DNA of 64,000 nucleotides, taken from Petrosia ficiformis (lineage: Eukaryota; Porifera; Demospongiae; Haplosclerida; Petrosiidae). The translations under genes and the position numbers were made by a program. Within the stretch, counting starts at the first letter, position 1. Every line of letters starts with the position of its first letter. The stretch is from the NCBI GenBank assembly GCA_947044365.1, contig OX345637.1, forward strand, positions 10,435,576 through 10,499,575, written 5' to 3'. Of the stretch, positions 46,005 through 58,900 are shown piece by piece. The notes below the pieces were generated by a model. That model did no database searches, was not told the DNA's origin, and saw nothing but the letters and a program-made list of their open reading frames with translations.

Positions 46005-47912
46005 CTCTCAACTGATTCTTCCATCATTGATCTTGGGATAATCACATATGGTGTTGATACACAGAATTCAAGTCTCACTATACCAGGAAATCCTGAACTG
46101 AATAATACTATAGTGACATGTATTGCATCAGGACTGGTTGATATGATGGGGTATTTAAATACAAGTAATGCTACATTGTTTATACAAGGTATAATTATAT
46201 GCATAATGCTATTGTACATTGGATGATACAACCTGCTATATAATTTTTGCTAAATAATCAAATTCGTAACTGGTATTATTCACTATAGGTAAACCTGATC
46301 CTGTAGATTTGACTTGTGTTATCAGTTTACTATACACTATTCAGTGTAACTGGAACACTCCATATACTCAATACACATATAATGTTAGTGAGTTTAGTAC
46401 CTATACTATCAGTATAACAGCTGTTATAAGTGAAGATCTGGAGGGAGAAAGAAATGAAAGTATTGTAAACATTGAAACAGGTAAATATTGTTTTAGTTTA
46501 TGAGTCCTGATTAATAATTTTATTTCTTTTCTTTTGTTTATAGTACATATAACAGACTATGATATTGGAATTAGAATTGAAAATGGTAAATGGATTATAA
46601 ACACAATAATTATTATAAGAGTGAGTCACTGATACTAATAGCTCTGATACTCTATTAATATACTATTATAGGATACTATTCTCATGAATCCACAACCTAG
46701 TGGAATATATGTATGTATTACTGAACTGAGTGATGAATCAGGATCTTGTGTGTATAATAGAACAGGTATTATAACACAATATTCACCAGTAATAACAGGA
46801 GAGATTAATGTTGGGTTTCTGAATGATAATACAAAGTGGAGTGTCATTATAGTTTTGATGTATGAGTCTGGATTGGAAGTTGTTTGTAATGAACCAAACA
46901 ATTTAAGTGAGTAAAATTATTATTCTACTGGACGATGTAGTTGATGACTACATTAACACAGGTACTTTAAGAGGTGATGCAGTTGTACAGGACTCTACAA
47001 CAGGACTTGTTTGTTTCACATGTACATTTGTTGAAGGAAGTCAGTCATTAGGATGTTTCATTGAATACCTGTGTACAAGGACTGAATATAGTGGTCAACT
47101 CAATATCAATAGGCCTTTGGGTAGTCAGAATGTAACAAAGTGTATAGATGGAATTTATGTGCGTGACTATAACATATCAATTTATGATATTGAACAGCCA
47201 GCTTATCAGTTAATACAATATAATATTGATGGACTGTTTCCTTCAACAATATCAGCGTCACTAATATTGTCACCATCACAGATAGATACAACAGATTCAG
47301 TGCCAATAGCATCTGAATCTCTAACTAATGGTAGTATAACTCTGCATGCATGAATATTTATCATTTATTTCATTTTACTGCAGGAAGGCAAGCTGTATGT
47401 GACTCATCACAAGATTTGAGATTTGATTATAGGTATCACGGGAGCTAGGTTAGTGTAATGAGAAAAAATAATTCTCTGCATGTGTTATGATTATAATTTT
47501 ATGTCATTTGTTCTTATTCTGATTGGTGGCATCATTATACTAGTTTTAGTATAAAGAAAATGATAAGTTCTTTACTTGTGTACAAAGAACCAGGTTAGAA
47601 TTAGAAATTACATGTATCCATGGGATTTAATGATTAGTCAAAGAGAGTCTGAAAAGTTTTAATGTTGTAACATAGTAATAATTATTATGTATGAAAATCA
47701 AGATGTGTCTTATTATTATGTTGGAATTGTCTGTTACTGGTTTTTCTAGGATGATATGAATCGTGATATATATTAATCATTGCTAAGATCCAAACACTCC
47801 AAAACCATGTATGACAATTAAGTAATGAAACAGTACAGAACAGTACATCAGATCAGATACAAACTGAAACACATGCTAGAGAATTGTCTCATTATGAAAA
47901 TGTGAATCCTTA
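46005..47912 (+). pseudogene. Ig/FN3 receptor R3, disrupted
   Basis: Only the 3' part of the Ig exon remains (about 46005-46188). Then follow 46289-46480 (FN3-like, with an intact Trp, CNWNTPY, and an in-frame loss of 31 codons relative to R1), 46544-46620, 46672-46906 and 46962-47330; these four exons are in phase. The TM exon (about 47510-47565, LILIGGIIILVL) runs into a stop, and the tail (about 47755-47912) has a stop after NRDIY and lacks the NPxY sites, though HYENVNP remains. It is more divergent from R1 than R2 is. With neither a start nor a usable end it is a pseudogene. Confidence 0.75.
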
Positions 47913-48107
47913 ATCATCACACTCAACATCAACTCCTCATTAATTACCTGATGGATTACATAATGAAGTCTAATCTCTAAAGCAATTACTGCACAGTAAT
48001 TCAATCATAATAATCATTACTATTATACTGCAGTGATATTTATCACGATTTATAGCAATATGTTATATATAGATCATTGTCTCTACATTTGATCATGATA
48101 TTACCCG

Positions 48108-48640
48108 TTAAAATTTATAATGGAAGGAAATTATATACAAAATAAAATAATAAATAATAATAATAAAGTCAAAGGGTGAATCCCACAATGGATTAGATGG
48201 CTGACGAGAAAAATAGTGTAAAATCATTTTAGCATTGTAGCTCCATAGTTTGACAGAGAGTTGTTGAATTAAATTCTTGTCAGCCAATTTCAAAGGTAGA
48301 CCATTGTGTACTATAGTTCTAGCCGCTATTTGAGATAGTATTTTTCTTGCAAATGGTGTCCAAAGGCCTAGTGTTTCAACTGCTAAAGGAATAAATTCTC
48401 CACCTGCTTTCTCAACTGTATTGGCATATTTACTGTCCTTACTTTGTTCACCTTGCAAACCCGCTACACCAGCTGAAATTGATGATAAATTGATAATGCC
48501 AGGTTATAGTGAATTGCGAACAGTGAGATCAAAGTAGGTGGGTTTGCCATTGAGAAAATCGGGATGAAAAATATCACCAGGTCGATCCTGTGATGCTCCT
48601 TGTTCTCTTCGTACTAAAGGCCCGTTAAAATTTGGTTTAC
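48108..48640 (-). pseudogene. Retrotransposon ORF fragment (non-LTR-like C terminus)
   Basis: The minus strand reads RPGDIFHPDFLNGKPTYFDL, TVRNSL, a stop, then GGEFIPLAVETLGLWTPFAR and LIQQLSVKLWSYNA. These phrases resemble the region after the reverse transcriptase in many invertebrate retroelements. No RT core is visible and stops interrupt it. The assignment is from memory of such proteins. Confidence 0.5.
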
Positions 48641-48962
48641 TGTTGGTGGTAGATATAAATCAATATTATGCACATGCGGAATTTTTTTTTCATTTTCATA
48701 CATGTCATTCAATCAATGCTCCACTAGTGTAGGTACTCAGGCTAAGACGATTTTATCAGGAAAGAAAAACTGCTGATAACGGTTTGTTAATGATGCTATT
48801 ATCTTTATTAATTACCATTCCATCACTTCTTAGACGACTCAACATTTTGACTTAGATTTATTATAGTAGTAATTATTGTAAATACTATAATAATTATATA
48901 TATACCCTATTGACCTTTAATAATAATTACAGTTGCTATCGCTTATTGTGAACACACCCCTT

Positions 48963-51900
48963 ATGACAGGGAGCAGAAAAGCATTCATTATGAGGTTAGA
49001 ATCATTATTACATTGTATAGTATAAATTCACCTAATATCCTTTGTTTTCAGTATTCTCTCTTTGTTGATTCTCCTCAGTTTGGCTTTGTGTACATTCAGT
49101 ACTGGTAAGTTTTGACTGATTTGCAGAAATTTGCTTCTAACGTTTAGTTACAGATATTTTTGAGAGTGTTCCAGAGACACAATATGTCTATGTGAATAGA
49201 ATTGCTACTTTTGAGTGTTCAACATCACAAACTGGACACACACTTACATTTGCTTATACTGCTTCAGTAGATGTTAATTTCACAGTGAATGACTTATCTG
49301 GGGGTGGTAAACAGGTTATAGCACAGTTTCCAGTAACTCCTGAAGTGAATAGTAGCACTGTTGGATGTTTAGCTGAAGATGATAACGGAAATCTGCTGGG
49401 TTCAACTTCATTGGCATATGTGTATGCTCAGGGTAAGAATTGCTATCTTCTGTTGACAGTAAAAATATTATTAAAATTAATTTGTCAGGTCTTCCAGCTG
49501 CAGTTGGTAATCTAAATGCTAAACAGAATGACTCGTGTACTATCATTGTTGAATGATATCCTCCATTCACATTTATTGGACTCTCTGTAAATTATCTAAT
49601 AACTATTAGTATTGGAGAAGATGTGATAATATCTTCTGAGGAAGTGTATACTAATAACTATACATTTTATCCAACAAGTTCAAGTAGTGGATTGTATATG
49701 ATTGAAGTTACTTCAATAAATGATGTTGGAACTGGAGAGAAAACAACTACTAACTTTAACTTCGAAGGAAGTAAGTTCAGCAGTTATTATTTACCTCAGT
49801 AAACTAGTGTACACATATATCTGGAATCATAACTATATTCATGTTTAAACTGTAATTAGATTACATCTCATTAAAATACTGCAATCTGATTGGTCAATTA
49901 GAGGTTTCTAAATCCTGTAGTAAACCGATTTTTAATTGATTAGTGAACCTATAATTACTTAGTAAACTTGTTGCAATGTTGCTATAAGATTTTCACACAA
50001 TGAACAGAAGCAAAGTTTGTTGTAAGGCTGGATCTGTTGATTTTTACAAGTAATCGACTGAGAAAGTCACTAAAGCGTGGGGGTTCACCGCTGACTACTG
50101 CATTTGTAAAAACACTTGTCTAGCTGCTTTCTATCAACAAATGAAGAATATGGTTTTAGTATCCACGGCCTTCTTAAAAGGTCTTCTGTCCAACTAGGTA
50201 AGCTAAAGTCTTCAGCTTTTTGAAATCCAAAAGTTACATAGCTGACAAAATCGAGATGTAGGCATTGCCCTTGAGAGCAAAACACTCGCGCTGTCAATCA
50301 CCTTGCTGTCTTTCTACAACTAAAGAAGAGTACCACATGGCTTTCTTGTTATGTCTTCTATCCAACAAAGTAAAGTCTGTTCACATTCACGATGTTCTCA
50401 AAATTATGATGTAATGACTTTATATGTAATATAATGTAACGTTTAATGTCATAAGGATTATACTGTAACGTGATAATGAAGCAAGGGATTGAAATTTGAC
50501 ATACACTAAAAATAACGGGAAAGATAATTATATGCAAATGGTACAGGTACAAAGATTATTGGTCATTTCAAACTAAAGTTATGAGCATTTTTCTGAGGAC
50601 AAGGTGAATGTGAATGACCTTTAATAACTATAATCTAAATTGCTTAGATACTGTATTCTTGGTTTCCACATGGAATAGAACTATTTTGGAAACATTAATT
50701 AATTTGGGCTCTGCCCTTAGTAATTAAACTGTTTCCACGGTAGTCGTAGAAACTTCAAATACAGTATCTAACCTATATTTATGATATGATTATAGTTATA
50801 TACCTGTCATATATATATATTTATTTATCCATTGTTTCACAGACAATGTGATTCAAAATTTAGTAGTAGTGAATGATAACACATTTCGTAACAGCAACAT
50901 TTGGACTTATCACTTTAACCTTACAGTTAGTACATATTGTCTTCCTGTCTATACATCCTTTTAAAATGCTTTCTTTACACTTACAGTCATTTCCTTCTTG
51001 TTCTGTACCTATCAAGGAGATAACAGTAATAAGTTGTATTGATGTAATCGACCAAACCACATGTTATAATGCTTCTTCCAAGTATAATAATGTCACAGTT
51101 AATGAAACCTCTGGTAGTGTGATATCCACTATGGTTCTGCCACCAAACAGGAAATTTAGTTCTTGTGTAGTTTTTGAGTACATCACTGGACTAATATTTG
51201 AATCAACAGTTGTCACTATCAGTAAGATTTCTAAAACAATGCATATACTATTGAAACAAGAAGAATGCTTTTAAATTATTTAGGTACACATGATCTGCAG
51301 GATTTGAAAGTACACATTATAGATGAACTTTGCCTCATGTTTGTTGTTGTCAGTGGAGCTGACTTGAGTACTGTCTATTTCATTCTTGAATGTAACAATA
51401 GAGATGTTGAAGGTTATGAAGTATCTCGTCCTAATGACACACTGATGTTTACACAATGCTTCAGTAATATACCATCAAATAACTGGACACTGTATGCTTG
51501 TGATGGAGATCCAATACAAGATGTTAGTACTTGTACTAGCAATCCTGCTGTTAAACTATATAGTATAAGTATAACACCATCTTTATCCTCTATGTCTTCT
51601 AATATAATTTCTGAGTTGACAGAATCCACTTTCTTAACATCAGTTAGTAGTGGTAAGTTATGAATTTTATTGTATCCTACTTTTAAACATTTCCTCAAAA
51701 CTTATAGTAAGTGTAGTAATTTCTATAACACCAACATTCCAATCCTCTCCCTCTCAAAATTCGGGACTCATTGTTGGCACTACTGTTGGAGTTGTAGTAC
51801 TTGTACTTTTGTTCACCACATTTGCTAGTACGTTTTGTATAATAATTAAAAGTAATGTTATTTACCATTATTATTATTATTCATGCTATTTTAGTTTTAA

Positions 51901-52765
51901 CATACATACTTTATTCAAAGAAAATCCATCAAATTTATAGTGAGTTGTATAATTAGTTAAAAATTAATTATATGTATGATAATTGCAGACCAAAGGTTAA
52001 AACAGGTTGACCAGCAAAGAGGTATTACAAATCAATTTTGTAAAACTGATTCAGACAACATTTTTATTTCAGTATGTGAGAGACCACCACCTACTTATGA
52101 AAATATCTTGACAAATCCACCAGTAGATTTCAAGAGTAACTTGAAGGTTTGTGACTACATCCATACATGCTTTAACAAAGAAATTTATGTTAGTAATTGA
52201 CTCAAAGTTTGTTTGGTGGGGAGGTAGGAGGGTTATGGTATAGCCCTAAACCCAAGGATCAAAGATCACTTTTCTTGATACGCAAGAATGCAGGACACAA
52301 CAATTATAATAGTAAACTTGGATAATTACTTTAGTCAAAAATTGGGAAGTCCTTAATGTGAGCTGCATGGTATCTCTTTAGTACTATGTAGTAAAGCTAT
52401 AACATCAAGTGTGAATTAAACTATAAAATTATTATATATGTTAAGAAAGTATACTAAAAACCTGATGCACAGACAACCAAATATCAGTTAAAATAAATCA
52501 TTTTTTAACTTGTTTTTCTTATTCTAAACATTGGAATTAAGACATTCCTTTTTTGTAGTATCCACTAATGCTTTTTGTAATACAGGATGACATACATTCT
52601 GTTGTGAATGTTGATATTAATCCTTGTTATGATTCAGTTCAGTCAAACAATCAAAAAACTCGTATGACAATGAATCCAAGTTATGAAACAGTACAGAATA
52701 GTACATCAGATCAGTTACATATACAAACTAGACAAAAGTCTCATTATGAAAATGTGAATCCTTAA
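48963..52765 (+). pseudogene. Ig/FN3 receptor R4, complete except one stop codon
   Basis: Eleven exons with fully consistent phases: 48963-48994, 49052-49104, 49154-49432, 49489-49770, 50843-50925, 50987-51221, 51284-51652, 51708-51827, 51989-52021, 52073-52146 and 52586-52765 (580 codons). It encodes a signal peptide (SILSLLILLSLALC), an Ig-like domain (ATFECSTSQ to STVGCLAED), an FN3-like domain, two more Cys-containing ectodomain exons, a Ser-rich stalk, a TM helix (GLIVGTTVGVVVLVLLF), then PPPTYENI and the shared tail with NPCY, NPSY and YENV. TGA at 49554-49556 falls where FN3 domains have their conserved Trp (VE-stop-YPPF). A PPxY-like PPPTY could bind WW domains. Everything else looks functional, so this may be a young null allele, a polymorphism or a base error. 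Confidence 0.75.
49835..50840. other. R4 intron 4 with short elements
   Basis: Contains an MITE-like unit at about 50643-50773 with inverted ends TTAGATACTGTATT/AATACAGTATCTAA, and two loosely related blocks (50090-50200 and 50300-50380) with CTTCTGTCCAAC or CTTCTATCCAAC. No exon seen. Confidence 0.6.
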
Positions 52766-53130
52766 TCATCACATGCAGTCAACATCAATCAACGCCTCAT
52801 TATGAATGACCTGAAAATATTTTTTATAAGTATTGTAATTCCTTTTATTCTTGAATCATCAACTATAATGCAACTTCTTATAGTCAACTGTATAATTGTA
52901 TTGTAGTTAATAGATTATTATCCTTAGATGTAGTAAAATAATTTTTATATTTTGTTTGTGACATCAGTAGCTTATGAGCGCCACTCATAAGCTCCTGGTG
53001 ACATTTATTTTGAGTTTTTAAGTATGATTGAATGAATTCATTTTGTTTGTTAAATTACTCTGAAAATTACAAGACTCAGTTCATGAAACAATAATTTACA
53101 TCATTATATTACAGTATTGACTGACTCCCA
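52766..53130. other. 3' flank of R4
   Basis: AT-rich, with the inverted repeat TTATGAGCGCCACTCATAA near 52971-52989. No coding signal. Confidence 0.5.
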
Positions 53131-53720
53131 GAAAATGTATTCAGGAACTAAAAAGAATGGTGAATATTTTGAAACAGTTTGAAGAGACTGATTAGTAGTC
53201 TACTGCCTTAGTAAAAATTGTACAACAATATGTATATTCTGATATGGCAAAACTTGAAAGTAACCACAAGTTTTATAAATCAGATGTAAAACCTGACATT
53301 GACTACAGTGACACAAACTACAAGACTACAACACTCACCTGTGCAGTCTTAAGACGAAATGTAAGGAGAAGCTACACATTAAGTATGGTATAGTTTTGCC
53401 TTTCCAGAAACATAACATGCTTACTTGTGCTATATAACTGTCACCCTTGGGATCAGTGATTATAAATCTGATATAGAACTCATTGGTGTGCTAAGCTTAT
53501 TATAGCTGAGAATTCACAATATCAAACTAGAGAATTTGAAACTGTGATTCCTCAATCACCTAATCATTGATCTGATGAATAATAAATTAATGTTTGATAA
53601 TTTTCTTGAGTGATTTATTACATAGTGTACAGTCAACTGTTCGTAATTATTGTCAATTGTAATAATAATACTGTAGTAATATTTATCCATGATAAGATCA
53701 TTGTCTCTATTAAATACTAA
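53130..53720 (+). pseudogene. Remnants of a ZNHIT2 exon and a receptor 3' end
   Basis: 53143-53212 matches ZNHIT2 exon 4 by eye (MVNILKQFEETD against MMNILKQFEETN, with GGAACTAAAAAGAATGGTGA against GGAACAAAGAAGAATGATGA) and ends in TAG. 53495-53720 resembles the receptor tail end and 3' UTR (ACTAGAGAATTTGAAACTGTG, later GATCATTGTCTCTA). This suggests that a larger ZNHIT2-receptor unit once duplicated here. Confidence 0.55.
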
Positions 53721-54129
53721 ATTCTGATTAATAAGGCTGAAAGAGGAAAGTGCCCCAGGGTTCCATTCCCAGTGACTATCGACATTTCTTCTTTCAGCCA
53801 TATTAATTAGAATTTAGCATTTAATTTCCATGCGAGGCAAAGCATTGTCTCAATATTTCGTTTATTCAGTTTGTGAAATAATTCCAAAGAAGACAACTGA
53901 TTCACCCACCTATCATGTTTTGATGTTGATTGCACCGATAAGAACTCATTGTTCTAGTTAGTAGTACATATACTTTTATAGTAAAAATTTAACTTTGTAG
54001 AACAAAATCAAAATTCTAAATGGAAATACAAGATTTGGTAGGACTGTTATAATAAACTGTCAGTCAACCGCAGATTGGTTACTTTTGTTTTGTGATATAA
54101 ACTGCACCGCTATTATCTTATAGTCAATT

Positions 54130-54215
54130 GTAGCTCATACACTGTAAAAAGTAATAGGTTATTTTAACCTTCAGTTGGTTACAGGAGTTTCAATGTAATT
54201 ATATTTTCCTCCATG
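54130..54215. mobile_element. Short repeat with TTATTTTAACC and TTGGTTACA
   Basis: Shares ACTGTAAAAA, TTATTTTAACC and GGTTACAGGAGTTTCAAT with the elements at 55655-55745 and 61690-61755; probably one end of the same MITE family. Confidence 0.55.
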
Positions 54216-54395
54216 CTGATTTATATTTCCTGCTAACTAATATTTACAAGCCATGCACAGTTCATTTGATCTTGACCTATATTGACTAATATAAAGTACA
54301 TGTCATATATAACATGGCATATGGTAACAAACATATTAATACAATGTAGCTATATACATAGCATAGTATTGTAGGTACAACCTGTGGTATATTAT

Positions 54396-55190
54396 TACCC
54401 TCGCCGCGTAGCGTAGGCGGAAGGGTACGGTAATCGTTTTGTCTGTGTGTCTGTGTGTTAGCAATTTTTCTTGAAAAATAAAAACATTGACATTTCAAAA
54501 GGGGTACTGATAGACTTCAAATTATACAAGGAAAAAAAATAACGTAGGAATTCTTCTTAAACCTTTTGGTTCTAAAGTTATGACAATTTTTATAACTCAC
54601 AGTTATTGTTTCACCACTTTAAGATGAAACGAGGGCAATAACGAGAGAAAATATGGACACACGAAACACAAGTGGTCCTCTTGCATGGCTGTCGCTAGCC
54701 AAGAAACGCTTCAAACCCAAAACAATCGATGTTATGGTTGCTACTACATCACCATTGATGCAAGATAGTAGAGAGCTACCTAGCTCCGGCTCCACCTACA
54801 GGTATGACGTACGTACGTACGTCCATGCAGCGTCATGTACTAAACACGTGATCCAGGTGATTCAATACGTTTTCACACGTTGGAGGTAGACTTGAGAACG
54901 TCTTCGAAGGAAAACAGAGAATAAGATGTAAGATATATATATATATATATATTAGTTTTTTTCATTACTTCTATTCTTCTGTGTGTATTACACATAGATA
55001 TCAAGAACCTCAGCTCTAATATATAACTTTAATAGCAACATAATATCTATTATGATGTACACATTATACAATATTATCACATCTACTTTCAATAAACATA
55101 ATTATTTACAATTACTTACAATTATTTACGTTTAAAGTTTAAACTTCATACATCACACGTTACTACTTAACCACGTAGGCGAGGGTCCCG
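54396..55190. mobile_element. Putative non-autonomous element with CCCTCGCC ends
   Basis: The left side starts ACCCTCGCCGCGTAGCGTAG. The right side has GTAGGCGAGGGTCCCGTCCC, an inverted match in its core CGCCTAC/GTAGGCG and CCCTCGCC. The interior includes (GTGT)n, an AT tract and a 78-codon open frame (54653-54889) that I do not recognise. Boundaries are uncertain. Confidence 0.4.
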
Positions 55191-55659
55191 TCCCGACGGC
55201 GCTCGTTTATTTGAAACAAGTGATGTTACTACCTCATTCCAGAGGAATTAATTAATATAAATATGCACATGAATTTGTACTTGTAATAGCAAACATGTGA
55301 TAAATACTCCACAGATATTTGAAACGCCAGCACATGTATGTAATTATTATGAGATATACATGTTTAAAGTACATGTACATTGTATTGCTTTTGTTAATTA
55401 ATACAGTGTAGCTATATATATACTGTATATACGTAGCATAGTATTATAGTGGTGTATTATTAGTATTCCAATTCCAACATCTGTAAAAACAACAGATGTC
55501 ATTGCAGAGTAGATAATTACATGAAGTTGTACTTATAATAACAAATAATGTGATGTACTCCACAGATATTTGAAAAGTCAGCACATGTATGTACCATTCT
55601 TTATTATGGCATATACCTTATATACCAGTCAATATACATGTAGATCAAAATCAAAACAT

Positions 55660-55724
55660 GTTATTTTAACCCTCATTTGGTTACATAATTGAAACTCATG
55701 TAACCAAATGAGGGTTAAAATAAC
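55660..55724. mobile_element. Perfect foldback, 27-bp arms
   Basis: Arms 55660-55686 and 55698-55724 are exact inverted copies (TTTTAACCCTCATTTGGTTA) around an 11-nt loop, within ATTTTTACAGTGTA-type flanks. Confidence 0.9.
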
Positions 55725-55989
55725 CTATTCATTTTTACAGTGTATGTTTTTCTTCCATGGCCACAAATGAGGAATAATCATGAACTGATATAATTCTTAC
55801 ATGTGAAAAATCAACTTCCACATCCAAATTATTATTGCAAATGCATTTAAATGTATTTCTATACAAAAGATCAATCATAAACTTGCATGTTAATCATCAA
55901 AAAAATAATTACCACTAATGTAATAGGTATTCTGTAAAAATAACGTGCTATGAGTCAAAACAATAATTATATTTAGATATCTTAGTTTA

Positions 55990-58900
55990 TTATTGTTTCC
56001 ACATAGGGTGCATTTCTAAACCTGGTATGATTTTATCCACAAACCTCTCCATAGTAGTACTGAGTACATATTCACCACCATCCAGGGGAGTGATTCTGTA
56101 GTGATGAGACAGTCCTATGCTGTGTGGTACATAAACACACTCTCTGATCCCCAACATGTAGTGTGGAATAATATGATTATGTCCAGCAAATGCTCTATCC
56201 ATTGAGACCATCATTTTGGGACGGTGTCTATCAGTGCTTTCCCATCTATATGTATCTTTGAAATAACATGGTAGAAATGTGCCATTGTGTTTCAAATTAC
56301 TTGTTGCCTTAATTAAATTGCCTTGACTTGCTGCCTTAATTGAATTGCCTTTATCACACCAAGGTATACTTTCAAATCTGAAACCAGCATAATTCTTAAT
56401 ATTTGCATACTTTCCAAGGTCATCTAGCATTCCAAACCAATCATCATGTTTATAAGGTATGAAAACTTCATCAATATCAGTGAGTGCTACATACTCTGCT
56501 CTGTGAATATTACGATAAACACACTCGTTACATGCAGCATGAGTCCCATAATTTCGTATTAGTGTAGTAACCTTCCAGTCTAGCATTTCCACAAGTCCAC
56601 TTTCAATGTATGGTATCATGGCATTGTATACACTTTCCTCTATAGTCTGAATCCATATTGTTATAATTGAAGCACCTAGAGCTTTATTGAGTTCTACAAA
56701 ACTGATCAAAGTCTCAGCTGGAATACCAAAAATACCTTTTTGAATACAAACAGCAAACTTCTCTCTTTTTTTACGATTATCATAAAATACAGGCATTGGA
56801 GGTAGCAAATCATCACAAAACTCATTTTGTGACATAGCAATATATAATGGTGGTTCATGCATGTGGTTTAGTCTAATTCTTAATAAGTTACAGTAATAAG
56901 TATCAGGGCCATGTCGATATGGTGCTGGTTGTGTCCTAAATCTTGGTGCAATCTTTTTCCAGTATTCAATTTTCCGACAAAATGTTTTTCCATTAGACAT
57001 GACTACTTTACCAAAGAATCTGGGCATAGTATCTGGTGCAGTTTTATTTTGTTCAACTATTATCACTACTGATGGTCCATTAATTGGTCTATTATCAAAG
57101 TAGGCTGTACGTCTTATCTACAAAAAATGAAATAAATAAATAAATGAATGCACAAAAGCTTAGGGCCAGTGGTCAATCTTATAGTGACCATGCACTACCC
57201 AACTGTACTTGGATAGTGCATCTATAAAATACATAAATAAATAAACATTTTATACATGAAGTGGCTATTGATACCAAAAAGAGCTAGTGATACTATTGAA
57301 AAATATTGATATAATCACTACAAAAATGAAATTGTTAAAATAACTGATTAATAGGTTAGTACAGTTGCAAGGAATAGTGGAAATTATAATTTAATTGGTT
57401 GTGTAGGATGTTATGGATTATAATCCAATAATGATAATTTCTATAGATAATAAATATTTGAATTAAATCATTTTTGGTTTTCAAGCCTTCTTTGTTCATC
57501 TAATATGAGATATTAGGAAATATAATTGGTACATATATCCTTATTACATATTTCAATATAATTAGTACAAACAAAGTAGTATGTATCCTTAATAACCAAC
57601 TAATTGTTAAAACTTTACCAATGCACTGACCAAACATTTGTTATTTTAACAATTCCATTTTTCCAGTATGATACTGTATCAATTACTAATAATTGCCTTT
57701 TCAGTTTTGATATCCCTACATATTTGTTTATTTTTTTAAATGCTTTTTTTATTTTTCTTGTTTCAAACTTGCAATACTAATATATTATATAGTACACTCT
57801 AATATACATTATCAAGGTGATTATCAAAGTAGGATGTACGTAAAGGAAATAAATAAATAATTGAATGCACAAAAGCTTGAGCCAGTACACAATGTTATAG
57901 TGACCATGCACTACCCAATTCTACTTGGATAGTGCTAGTGTGATTAGCAAGTTTAAAAAAAGAAGTTCATTAGTTAGTTGGGAGTTCATTTAAAACATAA
58001 ATACCTTGCATTGTGTACATTAATGATTTATTCAATCGAAATAATTGTCTTGGTTACATAATGCACTTGCCTATGGCTTGTGCATCAACCTCAAGTACAC
58101 ATTATGACACTTGAAGCCAGGTATGTGTGTTATAACTATATATTACATATGTATTATATGCAGATCAGCCTAAACTTTAAGCGTAAACTAACATCATTTC
58201 CTTTGTTGCTGTAAATAGGCCTCCTATTGGTTACTCAAATGTTCTTTTGTATAACTTTATTATTGTATAAATACTAATGTATCTTTGAGTGTATATAATA
58301 TACATTTGTTGAATCGCTAAAAAACTTATATTACATGGTGGCAGAGGTGGGATCAGAGAGATGGATAGTCTCAAACTTCAAAGCTCCAGATTCCTTCAAT
58401 TTAAAAAAAAACCCAATGATTGGCCTTGATGAAAACACCAATTTGAGCTGTTTCGACATGCAACTGGGCTCTCACCCCAGGCAGAGGGGAGGCAAGTCAG
58501 TACTCTTCTTTATTGTGCAGGACAACAAACAAAAGATATCCTGTCGGAAAAAAATGTAAATTTTGAAAGTGCAAGCTTTAACCATCGCAACCTGCAGGAG
58601 AAGAAAAGTGCTAAGGAATATATAGCAGCAGCACTTTATAACTTGGCAGAGAACTGCGAGTATGGTACCTTCAAGACTGAGGCGATCCGAGATCGATTGG
58701 TCATTGGAATTTGAGATAGTAATCTTTCAGAACGTCTCCAAACTGATTCAGAACTTACACTCGAGAAAGCAAAGAGAATTGTCAGACAGAGGGAAGCAGT
58801 TAATGAACAGTATGGGCTCCTTAAAGGTGAAACAATTAAAACAGTCTCAAAAGCATATGAAGACATCACAGTCGGACAATAAGCAAACAAACCAAGCACG

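Noticed and set aside
49554..49556. TGA as selenocysteine
   Set aside because: It falls on a Trp position of an FN3 domain and I saw no reason for a SECIS element.
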